Shown: one piece after another, positions 9,207-19,029 of the stretch
Numbering within the stretch: position 1 is the first letter of the stretch
Layout of the letters: each line of letters opens with the position of its first letter
Assembly: GCA_029240105.1 (NCBI GenBank)
Contig: JARBTR010000001.1
Span: 116,633-180,632 of the forward strand
Source: Caryophanales bacterium
GTDB taxonomy: Bacteria; Bacillota; Bacilli; JARBTR01
Length of the DNA: 64,000 nucleotides
Direction: 5' to 3'
The notes under the pieces: model-generated
The model's database searches: none
Seen by the model: only the letters and a program-made list of their open reading frames with translations
Told to the model about the DNA's origin: nothing
Made by a program: the position numbers and the translations under genes

Positions 9207-9345
9207 CTTACTAAAAATCATGTTAGAATACTTTCGTAACTATCAATTGTTCTTAAGAGATTAAGGGCAAATTTATGAAAACAACTTGATTTTCATATTT
9301 TATTTGTTGAGTTTCTATTAAGTTTTCAATAAGGAGGAAATTACT

Positions 9346-9579
9346 TTGACTAACGTATTTGAACAAGTTCAAAAAATTATTGTCGAAAGATTAAATGTTG
9401 AACCATCAAAAGTTACATTAGAAGCAGCTTTTAAAGAAGATCTTGGAGCAGATTCACTTAATCTTGTAGAGATCGCTATGGAATTAGAAGATCAATTCCA
9501 AAAAGAACTTTCTGATGATGAGTTAGAAAACATCGTAACTGTTGGAGACGCAGTTAATTTTATAGAAGCAAAAATGTAA
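9346..9579 (+). CDS. acpP: Acyl carrier protein
   Basis: ACP carries growing acyl chains on a phosphopantetheine arm. The acidic 77-residue protein has the attachment motif GADSLNLVE with Ser37 as the modified residue, and the usual four-helix pattern. It starts at TTG with AAGGAGG upstream. It is closest to plsX but separated by its own likely promoter, and it ends at a GC-rich terminator. In B. subtilis fabD and fabG lie between plsX and the ACP gene and rnc follows; here a repeat, a surface protein and an amidase separate acpP from rnc. Confidence 0.96.
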   Translation: MTNVFEQVQKIIVERLNVEPSKVTLEAAFKEDLGADSLNLVEIAMELEDQFQKELSDDELENIVTVGDAVNFIEAKM

Positions 9580-9594
9580 TCTATACGAACTCAT

Positions 9595-9621
9595 GGCCGG
9601 GCTGTTGCCCGGTCTTTTTTT
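9595..9621 (+). terminator. Intrinsic terminator after acpP
   Basis: GGCCGGGC-TGTT-GCCCGGTC stem followed by a run of T, 15 bases after the stop codon. Confidence 0.93.
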
Positions 9622-9653
9622 ATAGATAAGCAATTATAAATTTTTTGGGCAAC

Positions 9654-9843
9654 AACTATTGGTACCAGTTGCTTTAGAAGGATGAACAATATGGATGTTT
9701 TGGCAATGAAACCCGCAGGACTCCCGTGGGAAAGTGGGTGCCCGAGACCTTAGGCTCAGGTGCTCACCCACAGGAAAGCACTGCGGGAATTCATCCCAAA
9801 CATCCGCGCAAATGTTTTAAAAGGACAGCTTGCTGGTTTTTCT
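9654..9843. repeat. Dispersed palindromic element B, copy 1 (full length)
   Basis: A 190-bp sequence starting AACTATTGGTACCAG and ending GCTGGTTTTTCT. Its core is an inverted repeat: CCCGTGG ... CCACAGG flanks an inner GAGACCTTAGGCTC, and CCGCAG/CTGCGG forms an outer stem. It recurs at 49066-49190 with an internal deletion, and its core recurs in diverged form at 30287-30342. Probably a non-autonomous mobile or structural repeat; no ORF. It follows the acpP terminator. Confidence 0.75.
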
Positions 9844-9859
9844 ATAAAGTCTGAGAAGA

Positions 9860-11227
9860 TTACTCCACAACCTTTAAATTTACAGTTGTTGAAAGACCAA
9901 TTGCACGATAAGTTAAAGTTGTTTCTCCTATCTTAAGTGGTTTCAAGTCCAAAACATCATTCATTTGGTTTACAATGGTAGCAATTGACTCATCTCCTAC
10001 TGACCATGTTCCCATTGTTTTAGCTCCTGATGGTGCTCCTAAGATAGCGAAAGATTGTTTTAATGAAATTGTTGTATCTTTTATTTCTGTAAACAATATC
10101 GGTAAAACAGTCACATGCAATGTATGTTTTTCATTCCCATTCATAAAAGTAAAAGTACAAGTTCCTGGCGAGACACCAAGAATTAAATCTTTTCTACCTT
10201 GATAGACAGTATTTAAAGTTGCAATATTAGGGTTGGAACTCTCAGAAGGTAATACTGTATTTAAGCCGTTTCCATCTACAAAAGTGATCGAATGAGAAAC
10301 AGTTTCGTTCACTTTTATATTTAAGTAATGGGAGAATGGTTCTTGTTTGGCAACGATACTGCTAGGCTTTTCAAATTTCCCAGGGATCGAAGATTTTTCA
10401 CCTTTAATACGGACACTTGCTGTTGCTAAATTTCCTAGAGAATCCTTGAAAGATACGATCGCTTCACCTAATGTCAAGGCATTTATATTTCCACTTTGAT
10501 CTACTATAAAAATTTTTTCATCACTACTTGCCCACGTTCCAACTTTTTCATTTGGATATTCTACATCATATAGTACTTCTGCTTTTGCAGTATTGCTTTT
10601 TGAGAGGTCAATTTCGATTGTTTTAGATGAAATGGAAAATGGTATAGGGACAATAGTGACCAATGAAACAGTTTTTCTTTTTGTTTCATTACTTTTAAAT
10701 ATGACATACGTTCTACCTTTTTTTACACCAGTAACATTTCCTTCTTGATCAACTGATGCTATGTTTTCATCTTGAACCTTCCAAACTCCAGTTTTGTCAT
10801 CCCCATATTTTTTTGGAAAAATAGCTTCAATTTTAGATGTTTCGCCAATTTTTAAACTGAGACTATTTGGTGAAAGCGTCTCAGGCTCAAATAATACACG
10901 GACTTGGATTTGAGTAGTATTTTTCTTTTTTCCTCCGTCATATGTAACTTTTGTTCTACCGAGTTCCTTTGCACTCATCATTCCGTTTTTATTGACCGAA
11001 ACTATTTCAGGATTATCAACAAACCATTCACCGTTTAGGTTGTTGTTTTTCACTTTTTCTATTTCTAACAAGCTTTTTAAATCAGTTTCAGAATCAATGT
11101 ATACATCAATTCGTTTCATTTGAAAATCGACTGATGCTGTTTCCTTGAAAATTATTTTTGCAGAAACTACAGAAGCCACTAAAAAAATTGCAATTACAAA
11201 AAGTAACATTCCTATTTTTTTGTTCAT
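9860..11227 (-). CDS. Exported protein with bacterial Ig-like (Big_2) repeats
   Basis: The 455-residue product begins with a positively charged start and one hydrophobic segment (IGMLLFVIAIFLVASVVSA), either a signal peptide or an N-terminal membrane anchor. The rest is a series of about five Big_2-like units, each with a W..D/S...V pattern and a turn such as VDQEGNVTGVKKGRTYVIF, VNKNGMMSAKELGRTKVTY and VDQSGNINALTLGEAIVSF. Big_2 domains build extracellular stalks or adhesion regions. No LPXTG or S-layer motif is present. A GGGGGA box precedes the ATG. It is transcribed against the acpP-rnc backbone and looks like an insertion there. Confidence 0.8.
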   Translation of the reverse strand: MNKKIGMLLFVIAIFLVASVVSAKIIFKETASVDFQMKRIDVYIDSETDLKSLLEIEKVKNNNLNGEWFVDNPEIVSVNKNGMMSAKELGRTKVTYDGGKKKNTTQIQVRVLFEPETLSPNSLSLKIGETSKIEAIFPKKYGDDKTGVWKVQDENIASVDQEGNVTGVKKGRTYVIFKSNETKRKTVSLVTIVPIPFSISSKTIEIDLSKSNTAKAEVLYDVEYPNEKVGTWASSDEKIFIVDQSGNINALTLGEAIVSFKDSLGNLATASVRIKGEKSSIPGKFEKPSSIVAKQEPFSHYLNIKVNETVSHSITFVDGNGLNTVLPSESSNPNIATLNTVYQGRKDLILGVSPGTCTFTFMNGNEKHTLHVTVLPILFTEIKDTTISLKQSFAILGAPSGAKTMGTWSVGDESIATIVNQMNDVLDLKPLKIGETTLTYRAIGLSTTVNLKVVE

Positions 11228-11340
11228 TTATTTCCCCCGCATTAGAACAAATTCTATTTAGATTCATAAAAATCTTACCATAATTTAGAAATTTATAAAC
11301 AAATAAACTTTATTTCCTTTTATCAATAAAAAGTACCCTC

Positions 11341-11370
11341 TTGCCCATTAAAAAACTAATTGTTTAAAAT
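11341..11370 (+). promoter_or_regulatory. Possible promoter for the amidase gene
   Basis: TTGCCC, 18 bases, TAAAAT, about 38 bases before the amidase ATG. Weak match. Confidence 0.3.
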
Positions 11371-11407
11371 AAACCAAATAGAATTCAAAATATGTAGGTG
11401 AGTATAA

Positions 11408-12904
11408 ATGAGAGTGGATGAATATAGACGCTACGATGGACTAGGATTGGCAGAATTAGTAAAACTCAAGATGGTTTCGCCTAAAGATCTTGTGGAAGCA
11501 GCTTTTAAAAGAATTGAAGAAGTGAATCCGGCTTTAAATGCGGTTGTTAGAACCTATCAAGAGCAGGCATATAAAGAAGCTTTGGCACTAAAATTAAATG
11601 GACAACCCTTCGCAGGTGTTCCTATTTTATTAAAAGATATTTCACAACGAGTCCTAGGTCAGAAAATAACTTGTGGTTCGATTCTGATGAAGGATTATGT
11701 CTCACAAGGTGACTCTCACTTTGTACAACGACTCAAACAAGCTGGTTTTATCATCATTGGGCATACCAATACCCCTGAATATGGGTTGCGTAATATAACG
11801 GAGAATAAGTTATATGGAGCTACACGAAACCCGTGGAATCTAGAATATTCTCCGGGTGGATCAAGTGGTGGTTCTGCTGCAAGTGTTGCTTCGGGAATTG
11901 TTCCAATTGCTGGCGCAAGCGATGGAGGAGGATCTATACGAATTCCTGCTTCATTCACAAGTTTGTTCGGCATGAAACCAACTCGCGGGAGAACACCTGT
12001 CGGTCCTGGAAGTGGCCGACAATGGCATGGAGCAGCAATTGATTTCTGCCTAACGAGGTCTGTTCGAGATAGTGCACAAATGTTTGATGTGCTGTCTGTT
12101 TTTCAGCCTGAAGCTGCTTTTCAAGCTCCAGTTATAGAAAACAAGATGGCTGAATTAATTAACCAACCAGAAACAAAAAAATTCAAGATTGCTTTTACAA
12201 CAAAGTCACCAGTTGGAACAAAAGTGGACCCTGAAGCTAGTGAGGCGGTACACAAACTTGTAAAACTGCTCGAAGAACAGGGACATTTTATAGAAGAAGC
12301 TGAACTTCCAGTTGACGGCTTGCGACTCATTGAAAATTACTATCTAATGAACTGTGGTGAAATGGCATCAGATATGTTGTTTATCGAAGAGATGACCGGA
12401 AAAAAGGCAAGTGTAGCTGAATTAGATATTGTAGCTTGGGTGCTCTATCAAGTAGGGTTAAACCTTTCTGCAGTAGAATTTACAAGGAGTTTAGCAGAAT
12501 GGGATGTCGCTGCAGCACAAATGGCAACTTTTCATCAGAAATATGATTTGGTAATCACGCCGGCAACTGCCAGTTCGGCTCCACAAGTTGGTGAATTGAT
12601 GCAAACTCAAACTGAAATAGAAAAACTTTTAGAAGTGAACGAGTTGTCGAAAAAGGACCAGCTGCAATTGGTTTACGATATGTTCTTGCCGAGTCTTACC
12701 TATACACCATTCACACAGTTATCAAATTTAACTGGGCAGCCAGCTATGAGTCTACCTGTTCATTTGACAAAGGGTGGGTTACCACTAGGTGTGCAGGTTA
12801 TGGCACCAAAGGGTAGAGAAGATTGGCTTTATCAATTAGCAATAGAAGTAAAAAAAACAGATTTGTGGATTGATAGTAAACGTGAAATGAATTACGAAAC
12901 TTAA
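11408..12904 (+). CDS. Amidase signature family hydrolase
   Basis: The amidase signature family hydrolyses amide bonds with a Ser-cisSer-Lys triad. All three residues are visible: Lys76 in PILLKDIS, cis-Ser152 in SPGGSSGGS, and the nucleophile Ser176 in DGGGSIRIP. The 498-residue length is normal for free-standing amidases, and no GatB/GatC genes are adjacent, so it is not the GatA subunit of Glu-tRNA amidotransferase. Substrate is unknown. The start at ATG 11408 has only a weak GGTG box. With the divergent Big_2 gene it splits acpP from rnc. Confidence 0.9.
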   Translation: MRVDEYRRYDGLGLAELVKLKMVSPKDLVEAAFKRIEEVNPALNAVVRTYQEQAYKEALALKLNGQPFAGVPILLKDISQRVLGQKITCGSILMKDYVSQGDSHFVQRLKQAGFIIIGHTNTPEYGLRNITENKLYGATRNPWNLEYSPGGSSGGSAASVASGIVPIAGASDGGGSIRIPASFTSLFGMKPTRGRTPVGPGSGRQWHGAAIDFCLTRSVRDSAQMFDVLSVFQPEAAFQAPVIENKMAELINQPETKKFKIAFTTKSPVGTKVDPEASEAVHKLVKLLEEQGHFIEEAELPVDGLRLIENYYLMNCGEMASDMLFIEEMTGKKASVAELDIVAWVLYQVGLNLSAVEFTRSLAEWDVAAAQMATFHQKYDLVITPATASSAPQVGELMQTQTEIEKLLEVNELSKKDQLQLVYDMFLPSLTYTPFTQLSNLTGQPAMSLPVHLTKGGLPLGVQVMAPKGREDWLYQLAIEVKKTDLWIDSKREMNYET

Positions 12905-12917
12905 AGTGTTAGTTATG

Positions 12918-12998
12918 AAATGAACCGTCTAAGATATGCACCTAAATAATAGATTTTTTCTATTGGAATAGGTTCATCTAGTAGAATGGTTCATTTTT
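12918..12998 (+). terminator. Probable terminator after the amidase gene
   Basis: AAATGAACC pairs with GGTTCATTT 61 bases later, with an inner AATAG/CTATT stem, followed by TTTTTTTT. The loop is long, so confidence is moderate. Confidence 0.5.
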
Positions 12999-13107
12999 TT
13001 TAAAAAAACGATACTTTTGTCTAAATTGGTATATGGTTAAATTTAGATGAAAACATTGTCGATTGATAGTAGAATTAAAGATTTTCTTTCTTTACTCATA
13101 ATACTTT

Positions 13108-13116
13108 TGTTATAAT
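13108..13116 (+). promoter_or_regulatory. Extended -10 promoter for rnc-smc
   Basis: TGTTATAAT, an extended -10 (TGnTATAAT), 38 bases before the rnc start; the -35 region is poor. It implies that rnc, now separated from acpP, has its own promoter. Confidence 0.5.
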
Positions 13117-13154
13117 TAAGGTTAGTGTATTTTAAGGGAAAGAGGTGAAATGGG

Positions 13155-13883
13155 TTGAACAAAATTCCAAAGAAAGCGGTTAAAAAAGTGGAAGTAAACC
13201 GCTTGCATATCCTTGAAAAAGAATTGGATAGTATCTTTCAAAATAAAAAACTTCTTTTTCAAGCATTTACCCATTCATCTTATGTGAATGAGCATCGAAT
13301 GAAATCAGTAGAAAGCAACGAACGTCTTGAATTTTTAGGTGACGCAGTATTAGAGTTGACCGTGTCACGATTCCTGTATGAACAGTTTCCAAATTTACCA
13401 GAAGGTGAATTGACAAAAATGCGTGCAGCAATCGTTTGTGAACCATCACTCGTTAATTTTGCGAATCAGCTAAAATTTGGTGACTTTTTGCTACTTGGAA
13501 GAGGAGAAGATCAAACTGGCGGACGAAAGCGTCCTGCATTGTTAGCTGATGTGTTCGAAGCATACATTGGTGCGCTTTACCTTGATCAAGGAATCGAGAA
13601 CGTGATTTCATTCATGGAAAAATTTATTTTTCCGAAAATTAAGACAGGTGCTTTTTCACATGTGATGGATTATAAAAGTCAACTGCAAGAGTTTATCCAA
13701 AAGGATAATAGTCGCCAATTAGAATACGTAATAGTTTCGGAGACTGGTCCTGCTCATGCCAAGGTTTTTGTTTCAAATGTCAAACTTGATCATGAAGAAA
13801 TTGGAACCGGCACCGGAAAAACAAAAAAGGAAGCGGAGCAAAATGCTGCAGCAATGGCATTAGCAAAGTTGAATAAATTGTAA
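13155..13883 (+). CDS. rnc: Ribonuclease III
   Basis: RNase III cleaves double-stranded RNA, including rRNA precursors and the scRNA of SRP. The signature [17 protein letters not shown] supplies metal/catalytic residues Glu59 and Asp63; the second acidic pair lies in [18 protein letters not shown]-terminal dsRBD (about 172-240) ends with [17 protein letters not shown]. Length 242. TTG is the start: an overlapping ATG at 13150 reads into a stop at once, and AGAGGTG is correctly spaced for the TTG. smc follows after 78 bases. Confidence 0.96.
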   Translation: MNKIPKKAVKKVEVNRLHILEKELDSIFQNKKLLFQAFTHSSYVNEHRMKSVESNERLEFLGDAVLELTVSRFLYEQFPNLPEGELTKMRAAIVCEPSLVNFANQLKFGDFLLLGRGEDQTGGRKRPALLADVFEAYIGALYLDQGIENVISFMEKFIFPKIKTGAFSHVMDYKSQLQEFIQKDNSRQLEYVIVSETGPAHAKVFVSNVKLDHEEIGTGTGKTKKEAEQNAAAMALAKLNKL

Positions 13884-13961
13884 TAGTGCATAGCCACTGA
13901 AACGGTATAGGTAAAGTTAATTTTGATACAAAGCTTTCAATAAAGTAAATGGGGAAAATTC

Positions 13962-16900
13962 ATGTATTTAAAACGATTAGATAGCTTAGGTTTTAAGGCA
14001 TTTGCAGAACGTACGACAGTGGACTTTGTTCCTGGAATTACAGCTGTTGTTGGACCAAATGGGTCCGGTAAAAGTAATATCACCGATGCGATAAGGTGGG
14101 TGCTTGGAGAGACCTCAGCTCGTACTTTGCGTGGAACAAAAATGGAAGATATCATCTTTTCGGGATCACAATCAAGGAAACCACTAAATTTTGCAGAAGT
14201 AACCTTAACACTCGATAACGCAGATAGTTATTTGCCTTCTGAATACAGTGAAGTGTCAGTCACACGTCGTGTTTATCGTTCTGGCGAAAGTGAATTCTTA
14301 ATTAATAAACAGCCTGTTCGTTTGAAGGATATTACTGATTTATTTATGGATACAGGTTTAGGAAAGGAAGCCTTCTCTATCATTGGACAAGGGAAGGTCG
14401 AAGAAATTATCAGCAGTAAGCCCGAGGATCGTCGAACGATTTTTGAAGAAGCGGCTGGAGTTTTAAAATACAAAAAACGTAAAGTTGCTGCTGAGAAAAA
14501 GCTTGATGAAACCCAAGTTAACCTAAATCGAGTCAATGATATTATTCATGAGTTAAGTGGTCAAATTGAGCCCCTCCGCATTCAATCGATACTTGCCCGT
14601 GACTACCTTGAAAAGAAAGCGGAACTCGAGCAATACGAGGTTGCTTATCTTGCACATGAAATTGAAAATCTTCATGAAAAATGGGAAACACTGACAAAGT
14701 TAATAAAAGAACATACTGAACAAGAAGTTAGTTTGGCAGCTACCATTACAACGAAGGAAGTATCATTAGATGGTCTTCGTAATGATCGAATGGTTTTAGA
14801 TGAAAAAATTTCTGCCTTGCAAGATCAATTTGCAACTATTACAGAAGAGTTTGAAAGACTTGAAGGCATTAAGGCTGTCAATGAAGAGAAAAAGAAAAAT
14901 GCTACTCAGAATGTTGACAAGATTAAATCTGAGATTGAACTGAATAAATTAGAAATCACAAATTTTACAGCACAATATGAAGAAGCAACAGTAAAATTAG
15001 AACAAATCAAAACCGAAATTGCAGAGATTCAAGAAAAGTTGAATCTTGAAAATGAACTGGCAAATGATGGATCTGAGTTTCAAAGTAGAATCGATGGTCT
15101 TCAAGCTGAGTTGATTGAACTTTTAAATGCACAAGCAAAAATTAAACATGAGTTAGAAATGCTTTCTAGTCAAAAAGCTTCCCGTGATTACAAATCACAA
15201 AAATGGCTAGATGAAAAAATCAAGCTTGATACAGAACGCGATCAAAATGAAGTTTTGATTAACGAATATGTTGCAAAACTCGAAATCATTAAAGCAGAAC
15301 TAGAAAAGACGGTTTCAGCATATCAATCTGAAGTACATCAATTAAACGAGGCAAAACTGCACTATCAACAAAAGAATGAAAAACTTAATCAAACTGCACA
15401 AGATTTACAACGTTTGATTTCAAGAAAAGAAGCACTTGAGGCATTGGAAGATGATTACCAAGGATTCTTTCAAGGTGTGCGTGAAGTTTTAAAGGAAAAA
15501 AATAAAAGTCTTCGTGGTATTGAGGGTGCGATTGCTGAATTAATCCAGGTTCCTAAGAAATACAACATGGCAATTGAGATTGCCCTTGGCGGGGCACTTC
15601 AAAATATCATTGTTTCTGATGAAGCTGCAGGACGCAATGCGATTGACTTTTTACGAAGAAATAAAATGGGACGAGCTACTTTCATGCCGCTTTCGGTTAT
15701 GAAGGGTAGAATGGTTGCCAATAATGTTGTAGACATCGCAAAGAAAAACAGCGCATTTATTGGCGTTGCGAGTGATTTGATTCAATTTGAACAGAAATAT
15801 GCTGAAGTCATTCAGAACTTATTAGGTAATGTCTTACTTGCAAATGATTTGAAGGCAGCGAACGAAATTGCTAAAGCAACGGAGTATCGTTATCGAGTTG
15901 TAACGCTTGATGGGGACTTAGTAAACCCTGGTGGAGCAATGACGGGTGGGGCGAGTAAACAAACTTCTTCACTCCTATCACGTAAATCGGAACTTGAAGA
16001 AATAGCACCACGAATCGTTTCAATGACTGCTGAAAGTGAAAGATTACGTAGCGAACTTCAGGAATTATCAATTGCTATTAGTAAGGCAGATACAAAGCAA
16101 AACGAGTATCGTGAAGCTAGTTCAGCACTTAGAGTTGAAGAATCTAATTTAAATGGCGATCTTTCAGGTTTGCGTTTAACAGAGAAAAATATTTCTGATC
16201 GTTACAAAATCTTTGAAGCAGACTTTGGTGCTTTTAAAGAAGAGAAGGAATTTAGTGAAGGCCGTGTTACTGAACTATCCGACAAACTTACAAAGACAGC
16301 AACTGAAATTGCTAAACTTGAACAAGCACTGAGCACACTCCAATCTCAAAAGAACGAAGCACAAAGAAATAAAGATAGTGTGACTGAGACTATCAACGAG
16401 TACAATATTGTAATTGCTCGTAAAACGGAACAATTAAACTTCCAAAATCAAGAGATGGCTCGTTACCTATTTGAAACGGATAAGTGTGAGGAACGGATTA
16501 AATCTCTAGAACTGGAATTAAGCCTTCTTGCTCCTAGTATTAATGAAGAATCACCTGAAATGATTGAGTTAATTCGTCTTTCTATGGAAAAAGCCGAGGA
16601 AAAGGCTTCAGCTTTAGCGGTACTTCAAGAACAACGAGGTATTCGTACGGAACTTCATATGAAGGAAGAAGATGACGACCGAGAATTGAAGGAATTACAA
16701 CGACAACATCGTGGATTGACAAATACTCTTCATGATGAAGAAGTGAAGAAAACACGTGCAGAAGTGGAAATGGAAAATCGTCTAACAAAATTAAGTGAAG
16801 AGTATCATTTAACTTTTGAAGCTGCGAAAGAAAAATACCCGTTAACAGTTGATCCTGCTGAAGCTCGTAAGAAAGTAAAACTAATCAACATCGCACTAGA

Positions 16901-17525
16901 AGAATTAGGAGTTGTTAATATCGGTGCGATTGATGAGTATGAAAGAGTTTCTGAGCGTTACAATTTCCTTGAAACGCAAAAATCTGATTTAGAAGAAGCG
17001 CGTCAAACACTTCTGGACGTCATCGCAGAAATGGACGAAGAAATGGTGAAACGATTCAATGAGTCTTTCACACAAATCCAAGTTTATTTTAAAGAAGTAT
17101 TCCCGAAACTGTTTGGTGGCGGCTTCGCTGAGTTGAAACTCACGAATCCAGAGGATTTACTCAACACTGGAATTGATATCGTAGCACAACCTCCAGGTAA
17201 AAAACTGCAACACTTAAGCTTACTTTCAGGTGGAGAACGAGCATTGACAGCGATTGCCTTACTTTTTGCCATCCTAAAAGTCAGACCCGTTCCATTCTGT
17301 GTATTGGACGAGGTTGAAGCGGCACTTGATGATGTAAACGTTCATCGTTTCGTTACGTACTTGAAAGAGTTCAGCAAGGAATCTCAGTTCATTGTCATTA
17401 CACATCGTAAAGGTACAATGGAAGGTGCAGATGTACTATATGGTGTTACGATGCAGGAATCTGGGGTATCAAAACTTGTATCTGTACGTTTGGAAGAATC
17501 TAGAGAACTAGTGGCTGTAAACTAG
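13962..17525 (+). CDS. smc: Chromosome partition protein SMC
   Basis: The 1187-residue ATPase of the condensin-like SMC-ScpAB complex. The N-terminal head has Walker A GPNGSGKSN (31-39); two long coiled coils flank a hinge around residues 505-680 (GALQNIIV, NPGGAMTGG); the C-terminal head has the signature LSGGERALT near residue 1088 and Walker B FCVLDEVEAALDD near 1112-1124. Full length with no visible break. GGGGAA precedes the ATG. rnc-smc-ftsY keeps the standard Bacillales order. Confidence 0.97.
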   Translation: MYLKRLDSLGFKAFAERTTVDFVPGITAVVGPNGSGKSNITDAIRWVLGETSARTLRGTKMEDIIFSGSQSRKPLNFAEVTLTLDNADSYLPSEYSEVSVTRRVYRSGESEFLINKQPVRLKDITDLFMDTGLGKEAFSIIGQGKVEEIISSKPEDRRTIFEEAAGVLKYKKRKVAAEKKLDETQVNLNRVNDIIHELSGQIEPLRIQSILARDYLEKKAELEQYEVAYLAHEIENLHEKWETLTKLIKEHTEQEVSLAATITTKEVSLDGLRNDRMVLDEKISALQDQFATITEEFERLEGIKAVNEEKKKNATQNVDKIKSEIELNKLEITNFTAQYEEATVKLEQIKTEIAEIQEKLNLENELANDGSEFQSRIDGLQAELIELLNAQAKIKHELEMLSSQKASRDYKSQKWLDEKIKLDTERDQNEVLINEYVAKLEIIKAELEKTVSAYQSEVHQLNEAKLHYQQKNEKLNQTAQDLQRLISRKEALEALEDDYQGFFQGVREVLKEKNKSLRGIEGAIAELIQVPKKYNMAIEIALGGALQNIIVSDEAAGRNAIDFLRRNKMGRATFMPLSVMKGRMVANNVVDIAKKNSAFIGVASDLIQFEQKYAEVIQNLLGNVLLANDLKAANEIAKATEYRYRVVTLDGDLVNPGGAMTGGASKQTSSLLSRKSELEEIAPRIVSMTAESERLRSELQELSIAISKADTKQNEYREASSALRVEESNLNGDLSGLRLTEKNISDRYKIFEADFGAFKEEKEFSEGRVTELSDKLTKTATEIAKLEQALSTLQSQKNEAQRNKDSVTETINEYNIVIARKTEQLNFQNQEMARYLFETDKCEERIKSLELELSLLAPSINEESPEMIELIRLSMEKAEEKASALAVLQEQRGIRTELHMKEEDDDRELKELQRQHRGLTNTLHDEEVKKTRAEVEMENRLTKLSEEYHLTFEAAKEKYPLTVDPAEARKKVKLINIALEELGVVNIGAIDEYERVSERYNFLETQKSDLEEARQTLLDVIAEMDEEMVKRFNESFTQIQVYFKEVFPKLFGGGFAELKLTNPEDLLNTGIDIVAQPPGKKLQHLSLLSGGERALTAIALLFAILKVRPVPFCVLDEVEAALDDVNVHRFVTYLKEFSKESQFIVITHRKGTMEGADVLYGVTMQESGVSKLVSVRLEESRELVAVN

Positions 17526-17641
17526 CATCATAAAATTTTTAATTGAGAATAACTAAAACAAATATATTTATTGAGTAATTTTTAAAAATAGAAGTGCTTC
17601 TAATGGTTGCACTTCTAAACTACATAAACAGGGTGAACAAT

Positions 17642-18637
17642 TTGAATTTTTTCAAAAGATTAAAAGACAAAATCACATCTCAAACAACAGAAGTGACAGA
17701 GAAGTTTAAAACTGGGTTAGCGCGTACCCGTAATCAGTTTGCAAGTCAAATGAATGACTTAGTTGCTCGCTACCGTACTGTGGACGAAGATTTCTTCGAT
17801 GAACTTGAAGATTTGATGATTCAAGCGGATATTGGTCTTGAAACAGTTATGAAGTTAATTGACGAACTGAAAATGGAAGTCAAACGTCGTAATGTAAAAG
17901 AACCAAGTGCAGTACAATCCATTATCTCTGAAAAGCTTGTTGAAATTTATCAAGCTGGAGATGAGGGGACGCCAGATATTAAATTTGCGTCAGAGGGACT
18001 AACCGTCATTCTTTTCGTTGGTGTTAATGGTGTTGGGAAAACGACGACAATTGGGAAATTGGCACACAATTTAAAATCAGAAGGAAAGTCTGTTCTACTT
18101 GCTGCTGGTGATACATTCCGCGCAGGTGCAATCGAACAACTTGAAGTTTGGGGAGAGCGTGCTGGTGTTGAAGTTGTAAAGCAATCTGAAGGTTCTGACC
18201 CTGCAGCAGTTATTTACGATGCCCTGCAAGCAGCAAAGTCTCGTGGTGTTGATGTACTCATTTGTGACACCGCAGGCCGTCTACAAAACAAAGTCAATCT
18301 CATGAATGAACTTGAAAAAATCAACCGAATCATTGAGCGTGAAGTACCAGGAGCACCGCATGAAGTATTGCTCGTTCTTGATGCCACAACTGGTCAAAAT
18401 GCACTCGTTCAAACCAAGATGTTTAAAGAAGTCACAAATATTACAGGAATTGTTCTATCTAAATTGGATGGAACCGCAAAAGGCGGTATCGTTATCGCAA
18501 TACGTCGTGAGCAAGGTATTCCTGTTAAATATGTTGGTCTTGGCGAGAAAATGGATGACTTACAAAAGTTTGACTCAGAACAATTTGTGTATGGGCTTTT
18601 CTCTGACTTAGTCGATAAAGAAGCGGATTTTGAATAA
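17642..18637 (+). CDS. ftsY: Signal recognition particle receptor FtsY
   Basis: FtsY is the membrane-associated SRP receptor GTPase. The ORF track begins at 17594, but the protein should begin at TTG 17642 (NFFKRLKDKIT...), which aligns with Bacillus FtsY MSFFKKLKEKIT and has a GGGTGAA box 7 bases upstream; this gives 331 residues. The N domain is followed by G-domain motifs GVNGVGKTTTIGKLAH, DTFRAGA, DTAGR and TKLDGTAKGG-like SKLDGTAKGG. The discarded N-terminal extension would overlap an AGAAGTGC/GCACTTCT hairpin at 17590-17616. Confidence 0.95.
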   Translation: MNFFKRLKDKITSQTTEVTEKFKTGLARTRNQFASQMNDLVARYRTVDEDFFDELEDLMIQADIGLETVMKLIDELKMEVKRRNVKEPSAVQSIISEKLVEIYQAGDEGTPDIKFASEGLTVILFVGVNGVGKTTTIGKLAHNLKSEGKSVLLAAGDTFRAGAIEQLEVWGERAGVEVVKQSEGSDPAAVIYDALQAAKSRGVDVLICDTAGRLQNKVNLMNELEKINRIIEREVPGAPHEVLLVLDATTGQNALVQTKMFKEVTNITGIVLSKLDGTAKGGIVIAIRREQGIPVKYVGLGEKMDDLQKFDSEQFVYGLFSDLVDKEADFE

Positions 18638-18693
18638 TAAACGATAATTTTCTATTAACAATGAATGAAATTTTATAAGAAAAGAGACATCTT

Positions 18694-19029
18694 ATGATAG
18701 AAAAAACGTTGCGTATGAATTACCTATTTGACTTTTATCAATCATTATTGACTGATAAACAACGTAGTTATATGGAGCTTTACTATCTGAACGACTATTC
18801 ACTCGGTGAAATTGGCGAGGAATATGTGGTTTCACGTCAGGCTGTATATGATAATATCAAGCGCACGGAAACAATGCTTGAAGAGTACGAAAACAAGCTG
18901 CACTTGTTTGAAAAATTTCAAGCGAGGTCTGAATTGATTGGACAAATCAAAGATCATGTATACGATTCGGCAAAGGTTTTACATTTAGTCGAATTACTCG
19001 AACTTTTAGAAGAAGGGAGTTCTGAATAA
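18694..19029 (+). CDS. ylxM: YlxM family helix-turn-helix protein of the SRP operon
   Basis: A 111-residue UPF0122/YlxM protein. The N-terminal half has a sigma-70 region 4-like helix-turn-helix ([39 protein letters not shown]). In several Firmicutes YlxM binds or modulates the SRP rather than only DNA. It overlaps ffh by one base (TAATG), showing translational coupling, and follows ftsY by 56 bases. Confidence 0.93.
   Translation: MIEKTLRMNYLFDFYQSLLTDKQRSYMELYYLNDYSLGEIGEEYVVSRQAVYDNIKRTETMLEEYENKLHLFEKFQARSELIGQIKDHVYDSAKVLHLVELLELLEEGSSE

Noticed and set aside
17594-17641. N-terminal extension of FtsY
   Set aside because: FtsY proteins begin at the FFKRLKDKIT segment; the TTG at 17642 has the ribosome binding site.
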